Shown here: positions 1 through 9,387 of the stretch, one piece after another
Numbering within the stretch: the stretch's first letter is position 1
Layout of the letters: each line of letters starts with the position of its first letter
NCBI RefSeq assembly: GCF_013761175.1
Contig: NZ_JACDUR010000002.1
Coordinates: 812,816 to 876,815, forward strand
Reading direction: 5' to 3'
Length of the DNA: 64,000 bases
Source: Nonomuraea soli
GTDB taxonomy: Bacteria; Actinomycetota; Actinomycetes; Streptosporangiales; Streptosporangiaceae
Made by a program: the position numbers and the translations under genes
The notes under the pieces: generated by a model
What the model was told of the DNA's origin: nothing
The model's database searches: none
Seen by the model: only the letters and a program-made list of their open reading frames with translations

Positions 1-2623
1 GGACCAGCCCGCCGAACGGCGCGCCCGCATCCTGGAGCTGAGCGGCGCCCGCGTCGTCCTCGACGGCGCCAGGCTCCCCGGCACGCCCGGCGTCGAGACC
101 CTCCCGATCGGCGACGCCCTGCGAGCGCGTCCCCTCGGCGCCCCCGTGCCCGCCGACCCCGGCGACCCCGCCTACGTGATCTTCACCTCCGGCTCCACCG
201 GCCTGCCCAAGGGCGTCGAGCTCAGCCACCGCGCCGCCCTCAACACGGTCGAGGACATCAACGAACGGTTCGGCATCGGCCCCGCCGACCGGGTGCTCGC
301 CGTGTCCGCGCTCGACTTCGACCTGTCCGTCTGGGACCTCTTCGGCCTCCTCGCCGCCGGCGGCGCGGCCGTCCTGGTGCCCGAGTCCGGCCGTCGCGAC
401 GCCGCCGCATGGCTGAGCTTGTGCCGCGCCCACGGCGTGACCGTCTGGAACACCGTCCCCGCCCTGCTCGACATGGCGCTGACCGCCGCCGCCGACGCGC
501 CGCTGCCCGGCACGCTGCGCCTGGCGCTGCTGTCCGGCGACTGGATCGGCCTCGACCTGCCCGCCCGCCTGGCCCGCGCGACGGCCGGGCGCTGCCGGCT
601 GATCGCGCTCGGCGGCGCCACCGAGGCGGCGATCTGGTCCAACGCGTTCGAGGTCGCCGAGGTGGAGGAGGGCTGGCGTTCGATCCCGTACGGCACGCCG
701 CTGCGCAACCAGCGCTTCAGGGTGGTCGACGGCAGGGGGCGCGACTGCCCGGACTGGGTGCCGGGCGAGCTCTGGATCGGCGGCAGCGGAGTCGCCCTCG
801 GCTACCGGGGGGACCCCGAGCTGACCGCCGCCCGGTTCCCCGTGCACGAGGGCGAGCGCTGGTATCGCACCGGCGACCTGGGCCGGTACTGGCCTGACGG
901 GAATCTGGAGTTTCTGGGGCGCCTCGACCATCAGGTGAAGATCAACGGCTTCCGCGTGGAGCTGGGGGAGATCGAGTCGTGCCTGCAGGCGGATCCGGCC
1001 GTGGCCCAGGCCGTGGCCATGGTGGTGAGCGAGGGGCGCAAGGAGGTGGTGGCGGCGGTCGTCGAGACCCCGCCGTCGCCTATGCCCACGGTGCCTGAGG
1101 GTCCGCCCGTGACCTCGGGGGACCTGTTCCTGCCGCCCTCCCACGGTGGGGAACCGGCCGAGCATCACCTGGTGGAGATCCTGCTCGCCGAGCTCCTCGC
1201 CCCCCGGCTCGCCGCGCCGTACGCCGGGGTCTGCGACGAGCAGCGGCCCGTGCTGGACCTCTGGCTCGCCTACCTGGCCCGGCGTTCGGTGCTCGCCCGC
1301 ACGCCCGGCGGGTTCGAGCGGGGCCCGCGCTGGGACGAGGTCACCGGCGCGGCATGGGTCGAGCGGGTTCGCCAGGCCGCCCAGGGGACCAGGCTCGAGC
1401 ACGTCGTCACCGCTCTGGAGTGGTCCGTGCCCCTCTACGCCGCCATCCTGACGGGCGAGGCCGACGCCACGGCCCTGCTGGACGACCCGGTCCTCGCGCC
1501 CGAGGCGCTCAACGACCTGATGCCCGCCACCGCCCGCTGCCTCGCGGCGATCGCCGGCGACCTGCGCGCACGTGGCGCCGAGTTCCACACCGTCGCCGAG
1601 TGGGACGTCACGGGCTGGCTCAGCGCCGCCCGGCTCCTCGCCGCGCTGGACGAGGCGCCCGGCGACGACGGGCACGGCGATGACGGGCACGGCGATGACG
1701 GGCAGGTCACCGAAAGGCGCGTCGACTACACCCTGCTCGGTTCCTCGGGCCCCGCCCTGGCCAAGGCCGAGAAGGCCCTGCGCGAGGAAGGCCACGAGCC
1801 CCAGGTAGCCGTCCAGGGCACGGCCGCGATCGACGGCCGGCACGTGCACACGTTCGACGCCGTCGTGGCGGTCAACGCCCTGCACCGCATGACCGACCCC
1901 GAGACCGCCGCGGCCACCATGGCCCTGCTGCTGGCCCCCGGCGGCCGCCTCTACCTGCTGGAACGCGCCCACCCGACCCCGCTCGCCCTGCTGACCGCGC
2001 TCCCGCTGGAAGCCCGCGCGGGCAGATTCGAGCTGGGCCGCGCGAATGACGCCTGGCTGCACGGCCCCGGCCGCTGGACCCGCGCCTGCCTGGAGGCGGG
2101 GCTGACGGGCGTCCGGGTGCTGCGCGCCGAGGACACCGGCGAGATCCTGCTCACCGCCGACCGCCCCGAGACGGCGACGGGCATCGACACCGGACGCCTG
2201 CGCCAGCGGGCGGCGGCCCGCCTGCCCGAGCACATGGCGCCCGCCCACTACTCCGTCCTGCCCTCGCTCCCGCTCAGCGCCAACGGCAAGGTCGACCGCC
2301 GCCGCATCGAGGAGATCCTGCGCCAGTCCGCCGACCGCCCCCGCGACGTCGGCGACCCGCCGCGCGGCCCCACCGAGCGTTTCGTCGCGGAACGCTGGAC
2401 GAAGCTGCTCGGCCTGGACTCCGTCGGCCGCGACGAGAACTTCTTCCGGCTCGGCGGCGACAGCCTGCTCGCCACCCGCCTCGTCGCCGAGGTCCGCGGC
2501 GCCTGGGGCGTCGACCTGCCGATGCGCGAGGTCATGCGAGCTCCCACCGTCGCCGGGCTGAGCACGCTCATCGACACGCTCGGCGGGCAGGCGGGCGACG
2601 ACTTCGAGGAAGGTGCCGTGTGA
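1..2623 (+). CDS. NRPS, C-terminal part of a cysteine module with a methyltransferase-like insert (partial)
   Basis: The frame enters from beyond the left edge (first full codon at base 2), so N-terminal domains are missing. What remains is most of an adenylation (A) domain (FTSGSTGLPKG near 183-215, A8 near 920-975), about 400 residues inserted within it (about 1050-2200), core A10 (LSANGKVDR near 2275) and a carrier protein with its phosphopantetheine serine in GGDSLL near 2454. Binding-pocket residues read by alignment give D-L-W-N-L-S-L-I-W-K, close to the cysteine code of PchE/PchF. The insert resembles the stuffed methyltransferase-like domains of PchE and HMWP2: it keeps NALHRM and LLAPGG, but no SAM-binding glycine motif is visible, so an epimerase role is inferred rather than methylation. 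It ends in a 4-base GTGA overlap with the next NRPS. Confidence 0.92.
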   Translation, partial: DQPAERRARILELSGARVVLDGARLPGTPGVETLPIGDALRARPLGAPVPADPGDPAYVIFTSGSTGLPKGVELSHRAALNTVEDINERFGIGPADRVLAVSALDFDLSVWDLFGLLAAGGAAVLVPESGRRDAAAWLSLCRAHGVTVWNTVPALLDMALTAAADAPLPGTLRLALLSGDWIGLDLPARLARATAGRCRLIALGGATEAAIWSNAFEVAEVEEGWRSIPYGTPLRNQRFRVVDGRGRDCPDWVPGELWIGGSGVALGYRGDPELTAARFPVHEGERWYRTGDLGRYWPDGNLEFLGRLDHQVKINGFRVELGEIESCLQADPAVAQAVAMVVSEGRKEVVAAVVETPPSPMPTVPEGPPVTSGDLFLPPSHGGEPAEHHLVEILLAELLAPRLAAPYAGVCDEQRPVLDLWLAYLARRSVLARTPGGFERGPRWDEVTGAAWVERVRQAAQGTRLEHVVTALEWSVPLYAAILTGEADATALLDDPVLAPEALNDLMPATARCLAAIAGDLRARGAEFHTVAEWDVTGWLSAARLLAALDEAPGDDGHGDDGHGDDGQVTERRVDYTLLGSSGPALAKAEKALREEGHEPQVAVQGTAAIDGRHVHTFDAVVAVNALHRMTDPETAAATMALLLAPGGRLYLLERAHPTPLALLTALPLEARAGRFELGRANDAWLHGPGRWTRACLEAGLTGVRVLRAEDTGEILLTADRPETATGIDTGRLRQRAAARLPEHMAPAHYSVLPSLPLSANGKVDRRRIEEILRQSADRPRDVGDPPRGPTERFVAERWTKLLGLDSVGRDENFFRLGGDSLLATRLVAEVRGAWGVDLPMREVMRAPTVAGLSTLIDTLGGQAGDDFEEGAV
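1661..1705 (+). repeat. Three tandem 15-bp repeats inside the NRPS insert
   Basis: Three consecutive copies of a 15-bp unit (ggcgatgacgggcac with one or two changes) start at 1661, 1676 and 1691. They encode a DDGHG repeat just before the methyltransferase-like core of the inserted domain. The array keeps the reading frame and is probably a flexible linker able to change in copy number. Confidence 0.9.
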
Positions 2624-5600
2624 ACGCCCACGACCTGCTCGAGGAGTTCGCCGGCGCCGGCATCCGGCTGTGGCGCGAGGGGGAACGGCTGCGCTTCCGC
2701 GCCCCGCAGGGCGCCATGACGGAGCCGCGTCTGCGGCAGTTGCGCAGCCGCAAGGCGGAACTGCTCGCCGTCATGACCGACGTGAACGCCACCGGCCCCG
2801 CCGTCTGGCAGGACCGGCCGCAGGATCGCGACCAGCCCTTCCCGCTGACCGACATCCAGTCGGCCTACCTGTTCGGCCGCAATCCCGCCTTCGACCACGG
2901 CGGCGTCTCCTGCCACCTCTACCAGGAGTTCGACTACCCGGCCGACCTCGACCCCGACCGGCTGCGGCAGGCGTGGGACGGCCTGGTGCGCCGCCACGAG
3001 ACCCTGCGCACGGTCATCCGCGAGGACGGCACGCAATGTGTCGTACCCGACCCGCCCGCCACCGGCATCGCCGTCGCCGACCTGCGCGAGGCCTCGGCCG
3101 AGACCGTCGGGAAGACGATCGCGGGCGTGCGCGACGAGCTGTCGCACAAGGTGCATCCCACGGGGAGACGGCCCATGTACGAGCTGCGCCTGACCCTGGC
3201 GCCCGGGCGCAGCGTGCTGCACGTGTCGGTCGACTTCATGGCGCTCGACTGGCTCAGCCTCCAGCAGGTGCTCGACGAGCTGGACCGGCGCTACCTGCGC
3301 CCCGGGTGCGAGCTGCCCGCGGTGGAGGCCAGCTTCCGCGACTACGTGCTGGCCGAGCGGCGTCTGCGCGAGGGCGAGCCGTACGCCCGCGACCGGGAGT
3401 ACTGGCTGGCCCGCCTCGACGAGCTGCCCGGAGCGCCCGCTCTGCCCCTGCGCGACGACCACGACCCGGCACGCACCCCGCCGCGGTTCCGCCGGCTGAC
3501 CGCCACGCTCGGCGACGGCGTGTGGCGGGCGCTGAAGGCCCGCGCCGCCGAACGCGGCATCACCCCGGCCAACGCGGTTCTCGCCGCCTACGCCGAGACC
3601 GTCGGCCGCTGGAGCGCCACCGAGCGCTTCTGCCTCGGGCTGCCGGTGCTCAACCGGATGCCGCTGCATCCGCACGTGGACCGGCTGCTGGGCGACTTCA
3701 CCTCGCTCAGCGTGCTCGCCGTCGAGCCCGCGGGCCGTACGAGCTTCGCCGGCCGCGCACGCGCGCTCGGCGAGCGGGTCTTCGACGACCTCGACCACCG
3801 GCTCTACAGCGGCGTCGAGGTGCTGCGCGAGCTGGCCAGGCGGCGCGGGCGCGAGGCCGGCGTGCTGCCGGTGGTGTTCACCGGCAGCATCGGCGTCGGC
3901 GGCGCCGCCGTCTCGGTCGCCGGGCGCGCGGCCCGGCCGTCGTACGGCATCAGCCAGACCCCGCAGGTGTGGATCGACTGCCAGGTCGGCGACCAGTACG
4001 GCGGGCTGGAGATGAACTGGGACGTGCGCGAGGGCGTCTTCCCCGACGGCCTGGCCGAGGAGATGTTCACCGCGTTCGAGACGCTCCTGCGCTGCCTGGC
4101 CGCCTCGGACGAGACATGGTCGTCGGCCGACCCGCAGCCGCTGCCCCCGGCCCAGCGTGCCGTACGCCTCGCCGTGAACGCGACCGGCGCGCCCTCGCCC
4201 GGCGGCCTCCTGCACGAGCCGCTGGCGGAGTACGCACGGCGTTTCCCCGACCGGATCGCGGTGATCGACCCCGCGGGCACGCTGACCTACGGGCAGTGGC
4301 TCGGCCGCGCCGCCGCTGTGGCCGAGCGGCTGCGCGCCGAGGGGTGCGAGCCGGGCGACCTCGTCGGCGTCCTGATCGACAAGAGCAGGGAGCAGGCCGT
4401 CGGCGTGCTCGGCGTGCTCCTGGCCGCAGGCGTGTACGTCCCCGTCGACCTGGCCCAGCCCGCCGTGCGCCGCGACCGTATCCTCACCGGCGGCGGCGCC
4501 CGGCTCGCGGTCGTCGCGGGCGGCGCCGCCGTCCCGCCCGGCGTGACCGCCGTGGACGTGACCGCGGCGGGCTCGGTCCCGTACCTCCCCGCGGCGCCCG
4601 CGACGCCGGACACCGGGCTCGCCTACGTCATGCACACCTCTGGCTCGACCGGCGTGCCCAAGGGCGTGATGATCGGCCACCGCGCCGCCGCCAACACCGT
4701 GCACGACGTCAACCGGCGCTTCGGCGTCGGCGAGGACGACCGGGTCCTGGGGCTCGCGGCGCTGAGCTTCGACCTGTCCGTCTACGACCTGTTCGGGCCC
4801 CCGGCCCTGGGCGCCGCCCTCGTCCTGCCCGACCCCGCGCGCCGAGGCGACCCCTCGCACTGGGCCGACATGGTCTCCCGCCACGGGGTGACCGTGTGGA
4901 ACTCGGTGCCCGCGCAGCTGCAGATGCTCATGCACTACCTCGACGCCGAACCCGCCGACCTCACGGGGCTGCGGCTGGCCATGTTGTCGGGCGACTGGAT
5001 CCCGCTGTCGCTGCCCGGCCACGCCGTACGCCACCTGCCGGGGACCGAGCTGGTCAGCCTCGGCGGGGCGACGGAGGCGGCGATCTGGTCGAACTACCAC
5101 CGCATCCGGCGCGTCGAACCGCACTGGCGCAGCATCCCGTACGGCGTGCCGCTGGCCAACCAGCGCCTCCACGTGCTCGACGGCGCCCTGCGCGACCGCC
5201 CCGACCTCGTCACGGGCGAGCTCCACATCGCGGGCGCCGGGCTGGCGGACGGCTACCTCGGCGACCCGGAGCGCACCGCCGAGCGCTTCATCGTGCACCC
5301 GGCGACGGGGGAGCGGCTCTACCGCACCGGCGACCTCGGGCGGTACCTGCCGGACGGCGAGATCGAGTTCCTCGGCCGCGCCGACCAGCAGGTCAAGATC
5401 CGCGGGCACCGGATCGAGCCGGGCGAGATCGAGGCGGTGCTCGGGGAGCACCCGGGCGTGGGCGCCTGCGTGGTGCTCGCGACCGGCGGCGACGCGTTCG
5501 AGCGGGCCCTGGCCGCCTTCGTCGTCCCGGAGCGGCACGCCACGGCCGAGCCGGGCGAGCTCGCCGGATGGGTGGCCGACAGGCTGCCGCCGCACATGGT

Positions 5601-6468
5601 CCCCGCGCTGGTCCGCATCGTCGAGACGCTTCCCCTGACCGCGAACGGGAAGGTGGACCGCGACCGGCTGCTCGCCGCCGCGCCCGCGCCGGGCGCCCGT
5701 CAGGGACGCACGGCGGAACCGCCCCGGCCGGGAATCGAGAGCAGCATCGCGCACCTGTGGGCCGAGGTGCTCGGCGGCGCCCAGCCGAGCCGCGAGCAGG
5801 GCTTCTTCGAGGCGGGAGGCAACTCCCTGCTGGCCGCCCAGTTCGTCGGCCAGGTGCGCGAGCGCCTCCCGGAGGCCGCGCAGGTCACCTTCGACGTGCT
5901 CCTGCGCGCCCTGCTGGACGCGCCCACCGTCGCCGGGCTGGCGCACTGGCTGCAGGCACGCGCCGACCCGCCGCCGCGGCCCGAGGCAGCCGCGCCCTCG
6001 TCGTCGCTCGTGCGCCTGTCGGCAGCGGGGACCGGACCGGTGCGGCTGCTCGTGCGGGACGGCACCGATGACGGCGCGCTCATCGACGAACTCGCCGCCG
6101 CAGGCCCGCTGCTGGGAGTCACCGGCGAAACGCGCGCCCACGAGGTACGGCAGGCGGGCCTCGGCACGGTCGAGGTCATCGGCCACGGCACCGGCGCCCC
6201 CATCGCCCTCGACCTGGCCAGGGCACTCGCCGACGCGAACGTCAACGTCAGCCGCCTGACCCTGATCGCTCCCGGCCCGGTCCCGGACGAGCCCTACGCG
6301 GGCGACATCACCCTGCTCACGGCGTCCGGCACCGGACCGTGGGCCGAGATCTGCCTGGGAGACCTGACGGTTCTCGACCTGCCGGGCGGCCATGACGGCT
6401 GCCTGCGCCCCCCACACGTGGCCTGGGTCGCCCACGCCATCACATCGCCGCAGGGAGACCAGCGGTGA
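2620..6468 (+). CDS. NRPS: docking-Cy-A(Cys)-PCP-degenerate TE
   Basis: A 1282-residue single-module synthetase. Residues 1-55 look like a TubC-type N-terminal docking domain. A heterocyclisation (Cy) domain follows, with its DxxxxDxxS motif as D205, D210 and S213, so it should condense and cyclise cysteine to a thiazoline. The A domain (about 530-1010) has pocket residues D-L-Y-N-M-S-L-I-W-K, again cysteine-like. The carrier protein has GGNSLL near residue 1067. The last 150 residues are a shortened thioesterase-like domain with GHGTG where an active enzyme has GxSxG (near 1188), so the nucleophile is missing although a GGH motif remains. No methyltransferase is inserted, unlike PchF. The GTG start overlaps the previous stop, and the stop overlaps the reductase start. 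Confidence 0.93.
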   Translation: MNAHDLLEEFAGAGIRLWREGERLRFRAPQGAMTEPRLRQLRSRKAELLAVMTDVNATGPAVWQDRPQDRDQPFPLTDIQSAYLFGRNPAFDHGGVSCHLYQEFDYPADLDPDRLRQAWDGLVRRHETLRTVIREDGTQCVVPDPPATGIAVADLREASAETVGKTIAGVRDELSHKVHPTGRRPMYELRLTLAPGRSVLHVSVDFMALDWLSLQQVLDELDRRYLRPGCELPAVEASFRDYVLAERRLREGEPYARDREYWLARLDELPGAPALPLRDDHDPARTPPRFRRLTATLGDGVWRALKARAAERGITPANAVLAAYAETVGRWSATERFCLGLPVLNRMPLHPHVDRLLGDFTSLSVLAVEPAGRTSFAGRARALGERVFDDLDHRLYSGVEVLRELARRRGREAGVLPVVFTGSIGVGGAAVSVAGRAARPSYGISQTPQVWIDCQVGDQYGGLEMNWDVREGVFPDGLAEEMFTAFETLLRCLAASDETWSSADPQPLPPAQRAVRLAVNATGAPSPGGLLHEPLAEYARRFPDRIAVIDPAGTLTYGQWLGRAAAVAERLRAEGCEPGDLVGVLIDKSREQAVGVLGVLLAAGVYVPVDLAQPAVRRDRILTGGGARLAVVAGGAAVPPGVTAVDVTAAGSVPYLPAAPATPDTGLAYVMHTSGSTGVPKGVMIGHRAAANTVHDVNRRFGVGEDDRVLGLAALSFDLSVYDLFGPPALGAALVLPDPARRGDPSHWADMVSRHGVTVWNSVPAQLQMLMHYLDAEPADLTGLRLAMLSGDWIPLSLPGHAVRHLPGTELVSLGGATEAAIWSNYHRIRRVEPHWRSIPYGVPLANQRLHVLDGALRDRPDLVTGELHIAGAGLADGYLGDPERTAERFIVHPATGERLYRTGDLGRYLPDGEIEFLGRADQQVKIRGHRIEPGEIEAVLGEHPGVGACVVLATGGDAFERALAAFVVPERHATAEPGELAGWVADRLPPHMVPALVRIVETLPLTANGKVDRDRLLAAAPAPGARQGRTAEPPRPGIESSIAHLWAEVLGGAQPSREQGFFEAGGNSLLAAQFVGQVRERLPEAAQVTFDVLLRALLDAPTVAGLAHWLQARADPPPRPEAAAPSSSLVRLSAAGTGPVRLLVRDGTDDGALIDELAAAGPLLGVTGETRAHEVRQAGLGTVEVIGHGTGAPIALDLARALADANVNVSRLTLIAPGPVPDEPYAGDITLLTASGTGPWAEICLGDLTVLDLPGGHDGCLRPPHVAWVAHAITSPQGDQR

Positions 6469-7496
6469 AGGTCGTCGTCTGCGGCACCCGCTTCGGCCAG
6501 ATCTACCTGGCGGCGCTGGCCCGCGACCCGGGGCGCTACCAGCTCGCCGGCATCCTGGCCAGAGGCGGCGCCCGCTCCGTGGCCCTGGCCGAGCAGTACG
6601 ACGTGCCGCTCTACGACGCGGTGGAGCGGCTTCCCGGCGACGTCGACGCCGCGTGCGTCGTGGTCTCCAGCGCGGTCGGCGGCGGCAGGGGCGCCCAGCT
6701 CGCCCAGGAGCTGCTCGGGCGCGGCATCCACGTCCTGCAGGAGCATCCCGTGCACCCCGACGAACTCGCCGCGTGCCTGCGCGCGGCCCGCAAGGCCGGG
6801 ACCCAGTACGTGCTCAACACCTTCTACCCGCATCTCGAACCGGTCCGCCGCTTCACCGCCGCCGCACGCCGCCTGGTCTCGATGCGCGCACCCGTCTTCG
6901 TCGACGCCCTGTGCGCCGTGCAGGTCTCCTTCGACCTGCTCGACATCCTGGCCGGGATCTTCGACGGGTTGCGCCCCTGGAGCCTGTCGGCCGTGGCCGT
7001 ACCGGGCGGGCGTCCGTTCACCAGCGTGGACGCGCAGGTCGCCGGAGTGCCGCTCACGCTGCGGGTGGAGAACCGCATGCGGGAGGGCGACGACAGCAGC
7101 AGCCTGCTGCTGCACCGGATCACCGTCGGCACGGACGCGGGCAATCTCCTGCTGGCCAACACGCACGGCCCGGTGATCTGGAGCCCGGTGCTGCGGCTGC
7201 CGTCGAACCCGGACGAGCAGGTCCTGCCGTCCGACGGGCTTGGCGTGACCAGCGACTTCGTCGGACCCGCCGCCGCGCCCACGTGGGCGGGCGCCGTCAA
7301 CGACGTCTGGGGCGAGGGTGTGGTGAGCGCCCTGGACACCCTGCGCGAGCGCGTCGAGCTCGGCGCGGACCCGCTGCACGGCGGGCAACGGCACCTGACC
7401 GTCGCCCGGGCCTGGAAGGAGCTGACCGAGGCTCTCGGCTACCCCGAGGCGGCCAAACCGGAGCCGGGAGAGCCCCTGTCGGCCGCCGATCTCTGA
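6465..7496 (+). CDS. Thiazolinyl imide reductase (PchG/Irp3 family)
   Basis: A 343-residue NAD(P)H-dependent oxidoreductase of the Gfo/Idh/MocA fold. The N-terminal Rossmann segment reads VVCGTRFGQIYL, and EHPVHPDEL (93-101) and NTFYPHL (118-124) match the active-site segments of Irp3 and PchG. Those enzymes reduce a carrier-bound thiazoline to a thiazolidine during yersiniabactin and pyochelin assembly. Its place directly after two Cys NRPS genes, with a 4-base overlap, supports the same job here: the product should contain at least one thiazolidine. It has no membrane segment and should act in the cytoplasm with the carrier-bound chain. Confidence 0.92.
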   Translation: MKVVVCGTRFGQIYLAALARDPGRYQLAGILARGGARSVALAEQYDVPLYDAVERLPGDVDAACVVVSSAVGGGRGAQLAQELLGRGIHVLQEHPVHPDELAACLRAARKAGTQYVLNTFYPHLEPVRRFTAAARRLVSMRAPVFVDALCAVQVSFDLLDILAGIFDGLRPWSLSAVAVPGGRPFTSVDAQVAGVPLTLRVENRMREGDDSSSLLLHRITVGTDAGNLLLANTHGPVIWSPVLRLPSNPDEQVLPSDGLGVTSDFVGPAAAPTWAGAVNDVWGEGVVSALDTLRERVELGADPLHGGQRHLTVARAWKELTEALGYPEAAKPEPGEPLSAADL

Positions 7497-7537
7497 GGTG
7501 TGCGGTTGCGCCGCCCGGCCAGACGGAGGATGATAAT

Positions 7538-7549
7538 CGTACGCGTACG
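7538..7549. promoter_or_regulatory. Palindromic operator candidate CGTACGCGTACG
   Basis: A perfect 12-bp palindrome in the 70-bp gap between the reductase and the first ABC gene, 17 bp before its start codon and beside its GGGGAG ribosome site. The GTAC-N2-GTAC core recurs upstream of the MFS gene at 17532-17541. It is a plausible TetR-type operator allowing the transporter genes to be controlled separately from the NRPS genes. Confidence 0.5.
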
Positions 7550-7566
7550 AATCTGAGGGGAGAGCC

Positions 7567-9387
7567 ATGAGCGCACTTGATACGGCAACGGCGCCGAGAG
7601 AGGCGGATCCCGCCCCCGGCCCGAGCATGGGAAGGCTGCTGCGGCCCCACGCCCGCACCTTCGCCGGCGTCGTGGTCTTCCAGGTGATAGGCGCCCTCGC
7701 GGGCCTCGCGCCGTTGCTGGCCGTCGTCGAGCTGGGCCGCACCCTGCTGACACCGGGGCCCGTCGACGAGGCCCACGTGTGGTTCGTGGTGATCGCGGGC
7801 GCAGCGGGCCTGTTCGTCCGCCTGGCGTTCACCGCGGCCTCCTCCGGCCTTGGCCACGTGCTCGACGGCAAGGTCCAGCTGACCCTCCGCCGCGAGCTCG
7901 CCGCGCATCTGGGGCGGGTGCCGATCGGCTGGTTCTCGCGGCGACGCACCGGTGAGCTGGCCAAGGTGGTGGGGGAGGACGTGAGCGCGGTGCACCCGTT
8001 GATCGCCCACGCCCCCGGCGAGCTGGTGGCCGCCTTCGTCGTGCCGCTGGTGTCGCTGGTCTACCTGTTCACCATCGACTGGCGGCTGACGCTGATCACG
8101 CTGATCCCGGTGGTGCTGGCCATCGCGCACGTGCCGCTGCTCATGCTCCCCGCGCGCACCCGCGAGCAGGAGGAGTTCGACGGCGCCATGGGACGCATCG
8201 CCAGCTCCGTGATCGAGTTCGTGCAGGGCATCGCCGTGGTCAAGGCGTTCGGCGGCTCAGAACGTTCCCACCGCACGTTCCTCACCGCCGTCGACGACTT
8301 CGTCGGCACCTTCTCCCGGTGGGTGCGCGGCATGTCCCTGGTCGCCGCGGGCATGCAGCTGGTGCTGTCGCCGCCGTTCGTGCTGCTGGTGGTGCTCGCC
8401 GGCGGCACGCTGCTCATCACCTCCGGCAGCCTGGCGCCGGTCGACCTGCTGCCGTTCCTGCTGCTCGGCCTGGGCCTCACCGCACCGGTCGCGGCCCTCG
8501 GCCACGGCTTCGACGACCTGCAGGCAGCGGGCCGCGCCGTCGGCCGCATCAAGGAGGTCCTCGGCGTGCCCCCGCTGCCGGAGCCCGCGCGGCCCGTCAC
8601 ACCGAGCGGACACCGGGTGGAACTACGCGGCGTGCGCTTCGGCTACGAAGCCGACCGCGAGGTCCTGCGCGGCATCGACCTGGTCCTCGAACCCGGCACC
8701 GTCACCGCCGTCGTCGGACCCTCGGGCAGCGGCAAATCCACGCTGGTGCAACTGCTGCCCCGCTTCTTCGACCCCACCCACGGCTCGGTCACCCTCGGCG
8801 GGGTCGACCTGCGCGAGATCGGCAGCCGCGAGCTCTACCAGCGCGTCTCCTTCGTCTTCCAGGACGTGCGCCTGCTGCGCGCCTCGGTCGCCGACAACAT
8901 CGCGCTTGCGGTGCCGCACGCCGATCCCGAAGCCGTCGTCCGCGCCGCCGAGCTGGCCAACATCCACAAACGCATCCTGCAACTGCCCCGCGGCTACGCG
9001 ACCGTCCTCGGCGAGGAGGCGGGCCTGTCCGGCGGCGAGGCGCAACGCATCGCGATCGCCCGCGCGCTGCTCGCCGACGCGCCCGTCCTGGTGCTCGACG
9101 AGGCGACCGCGTTCGCCGACCCGCAGACCGAGCAGGCCGTACGGCACGCGCTGGCCGGCCTCGGCGGCGACCGCACCATCCTGGTGATCGCCCACCGCCT
9201 GGAGACCGTCGCCGACGCCGACACCGTCGTCGTGCTCGACGACGGCCGCATCGTCGAGAGCGGCAGCCCGGGCGAGCTGCTCGAACGCGGCGGCAGATTC
9301 GCCGCCTTCTGGCAGGCGCAACGCACCGTCCTCGACGACGAGATCGACACCCTGGGTCACGCAGAGCAAGGAGGCGACCCCCGATGA
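7567..9387 (+). CDS. ABC half-transporter (TMD-NBD), siderophore-type
   Basis: A 606-residue fused membrane and ATPase subunit. About six hydrophobic segments occupy residues 25-330 (type IV exporter fold). The nucleotide-binding domain has Walker A GPSGSGKST, signature LSGGEAQRIAIARA and Walker B VLVLDEAT. The closest functional models are YbtP/YbtQ, PchH/PchI and mycobacterial IrtA/IrtB, pairs that have an exporter fold but handle siderophore uptake; the siderophore-reductase domain of IrtA is absent. AGGGGAG precedes the ATG. The stop overlaps the start of the partner subunit (ATGA at 9384-9387), as expected for a heterodimer made in equal amounts. Direction of transport cannot be decided from sequence. 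Confidence 0.9.
   Translation: MSALDTATAPREADPAPGPSMGRLLRPHARTFAGVVVFQVIGALAGLAPLLAVVELGRTLLTPGPVDEAHVWFVVIAGAAGLFVRLAFTAASSGLGHVLDGKVQLTLRRELAAHLGRVPIGWFSRRRTGELAKVVGEDVSAVHPLIAHAPGELVAAFVVPLVSLVYLFTIDWRLTLITLIPVVLAIAHVPLLMLPARTREQEEFDGAMGRIASSVIEFVQGIAVVKAFGGSERSHRTFLTAVDDFVGTFSRWVRGMSLVAAGMQLVLSPPFVLLVVLAGGTLLITSGSLAPVDLLPFLLLGLGLTAPVAALGHGFDDLQAAGRAVGRIKEVLGVPPLPEPARPVTPSGHRVELRGVRFGYEADREVLRGIDLVLEPGTVTAVVGPSGSGKSTLVQLLPRFFDPTHGSVTLGGVDLREIGSRELYQRVSFVFQDVRLLRASVADNIALAVPHADPEAVVRAAELANIHKRILQLPRGYATVLGEEAGLSGGEAQRIAIARALLADAPVLVLDEATAFADPQTEQAVRHALAGLGGDRTILVIAHRLETVADADTVVVLDDGRIVESGSPGELLERGGRFAAFWQAQRTVLDDEIDTLGHAEQGGDPR

Noticed and set aside
2248..6435. A 1395-codon open frame on the minus strand, antisense to the second NRPS
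   Set aside because: It is a by-product of high GC at third codon positions; the product is low-complexity Arg/Gly/Ala/Val-rich and the plus strand has clear NRPS motifs.
7531..7552. Possible Zur or Fur box (TGATAATCG) before the ABC transporters
   Set aside because: Only the left half resembles a Zur-type arm; the symmetric element is the GTAC palindrome, so metal control is not supported by this site alone.
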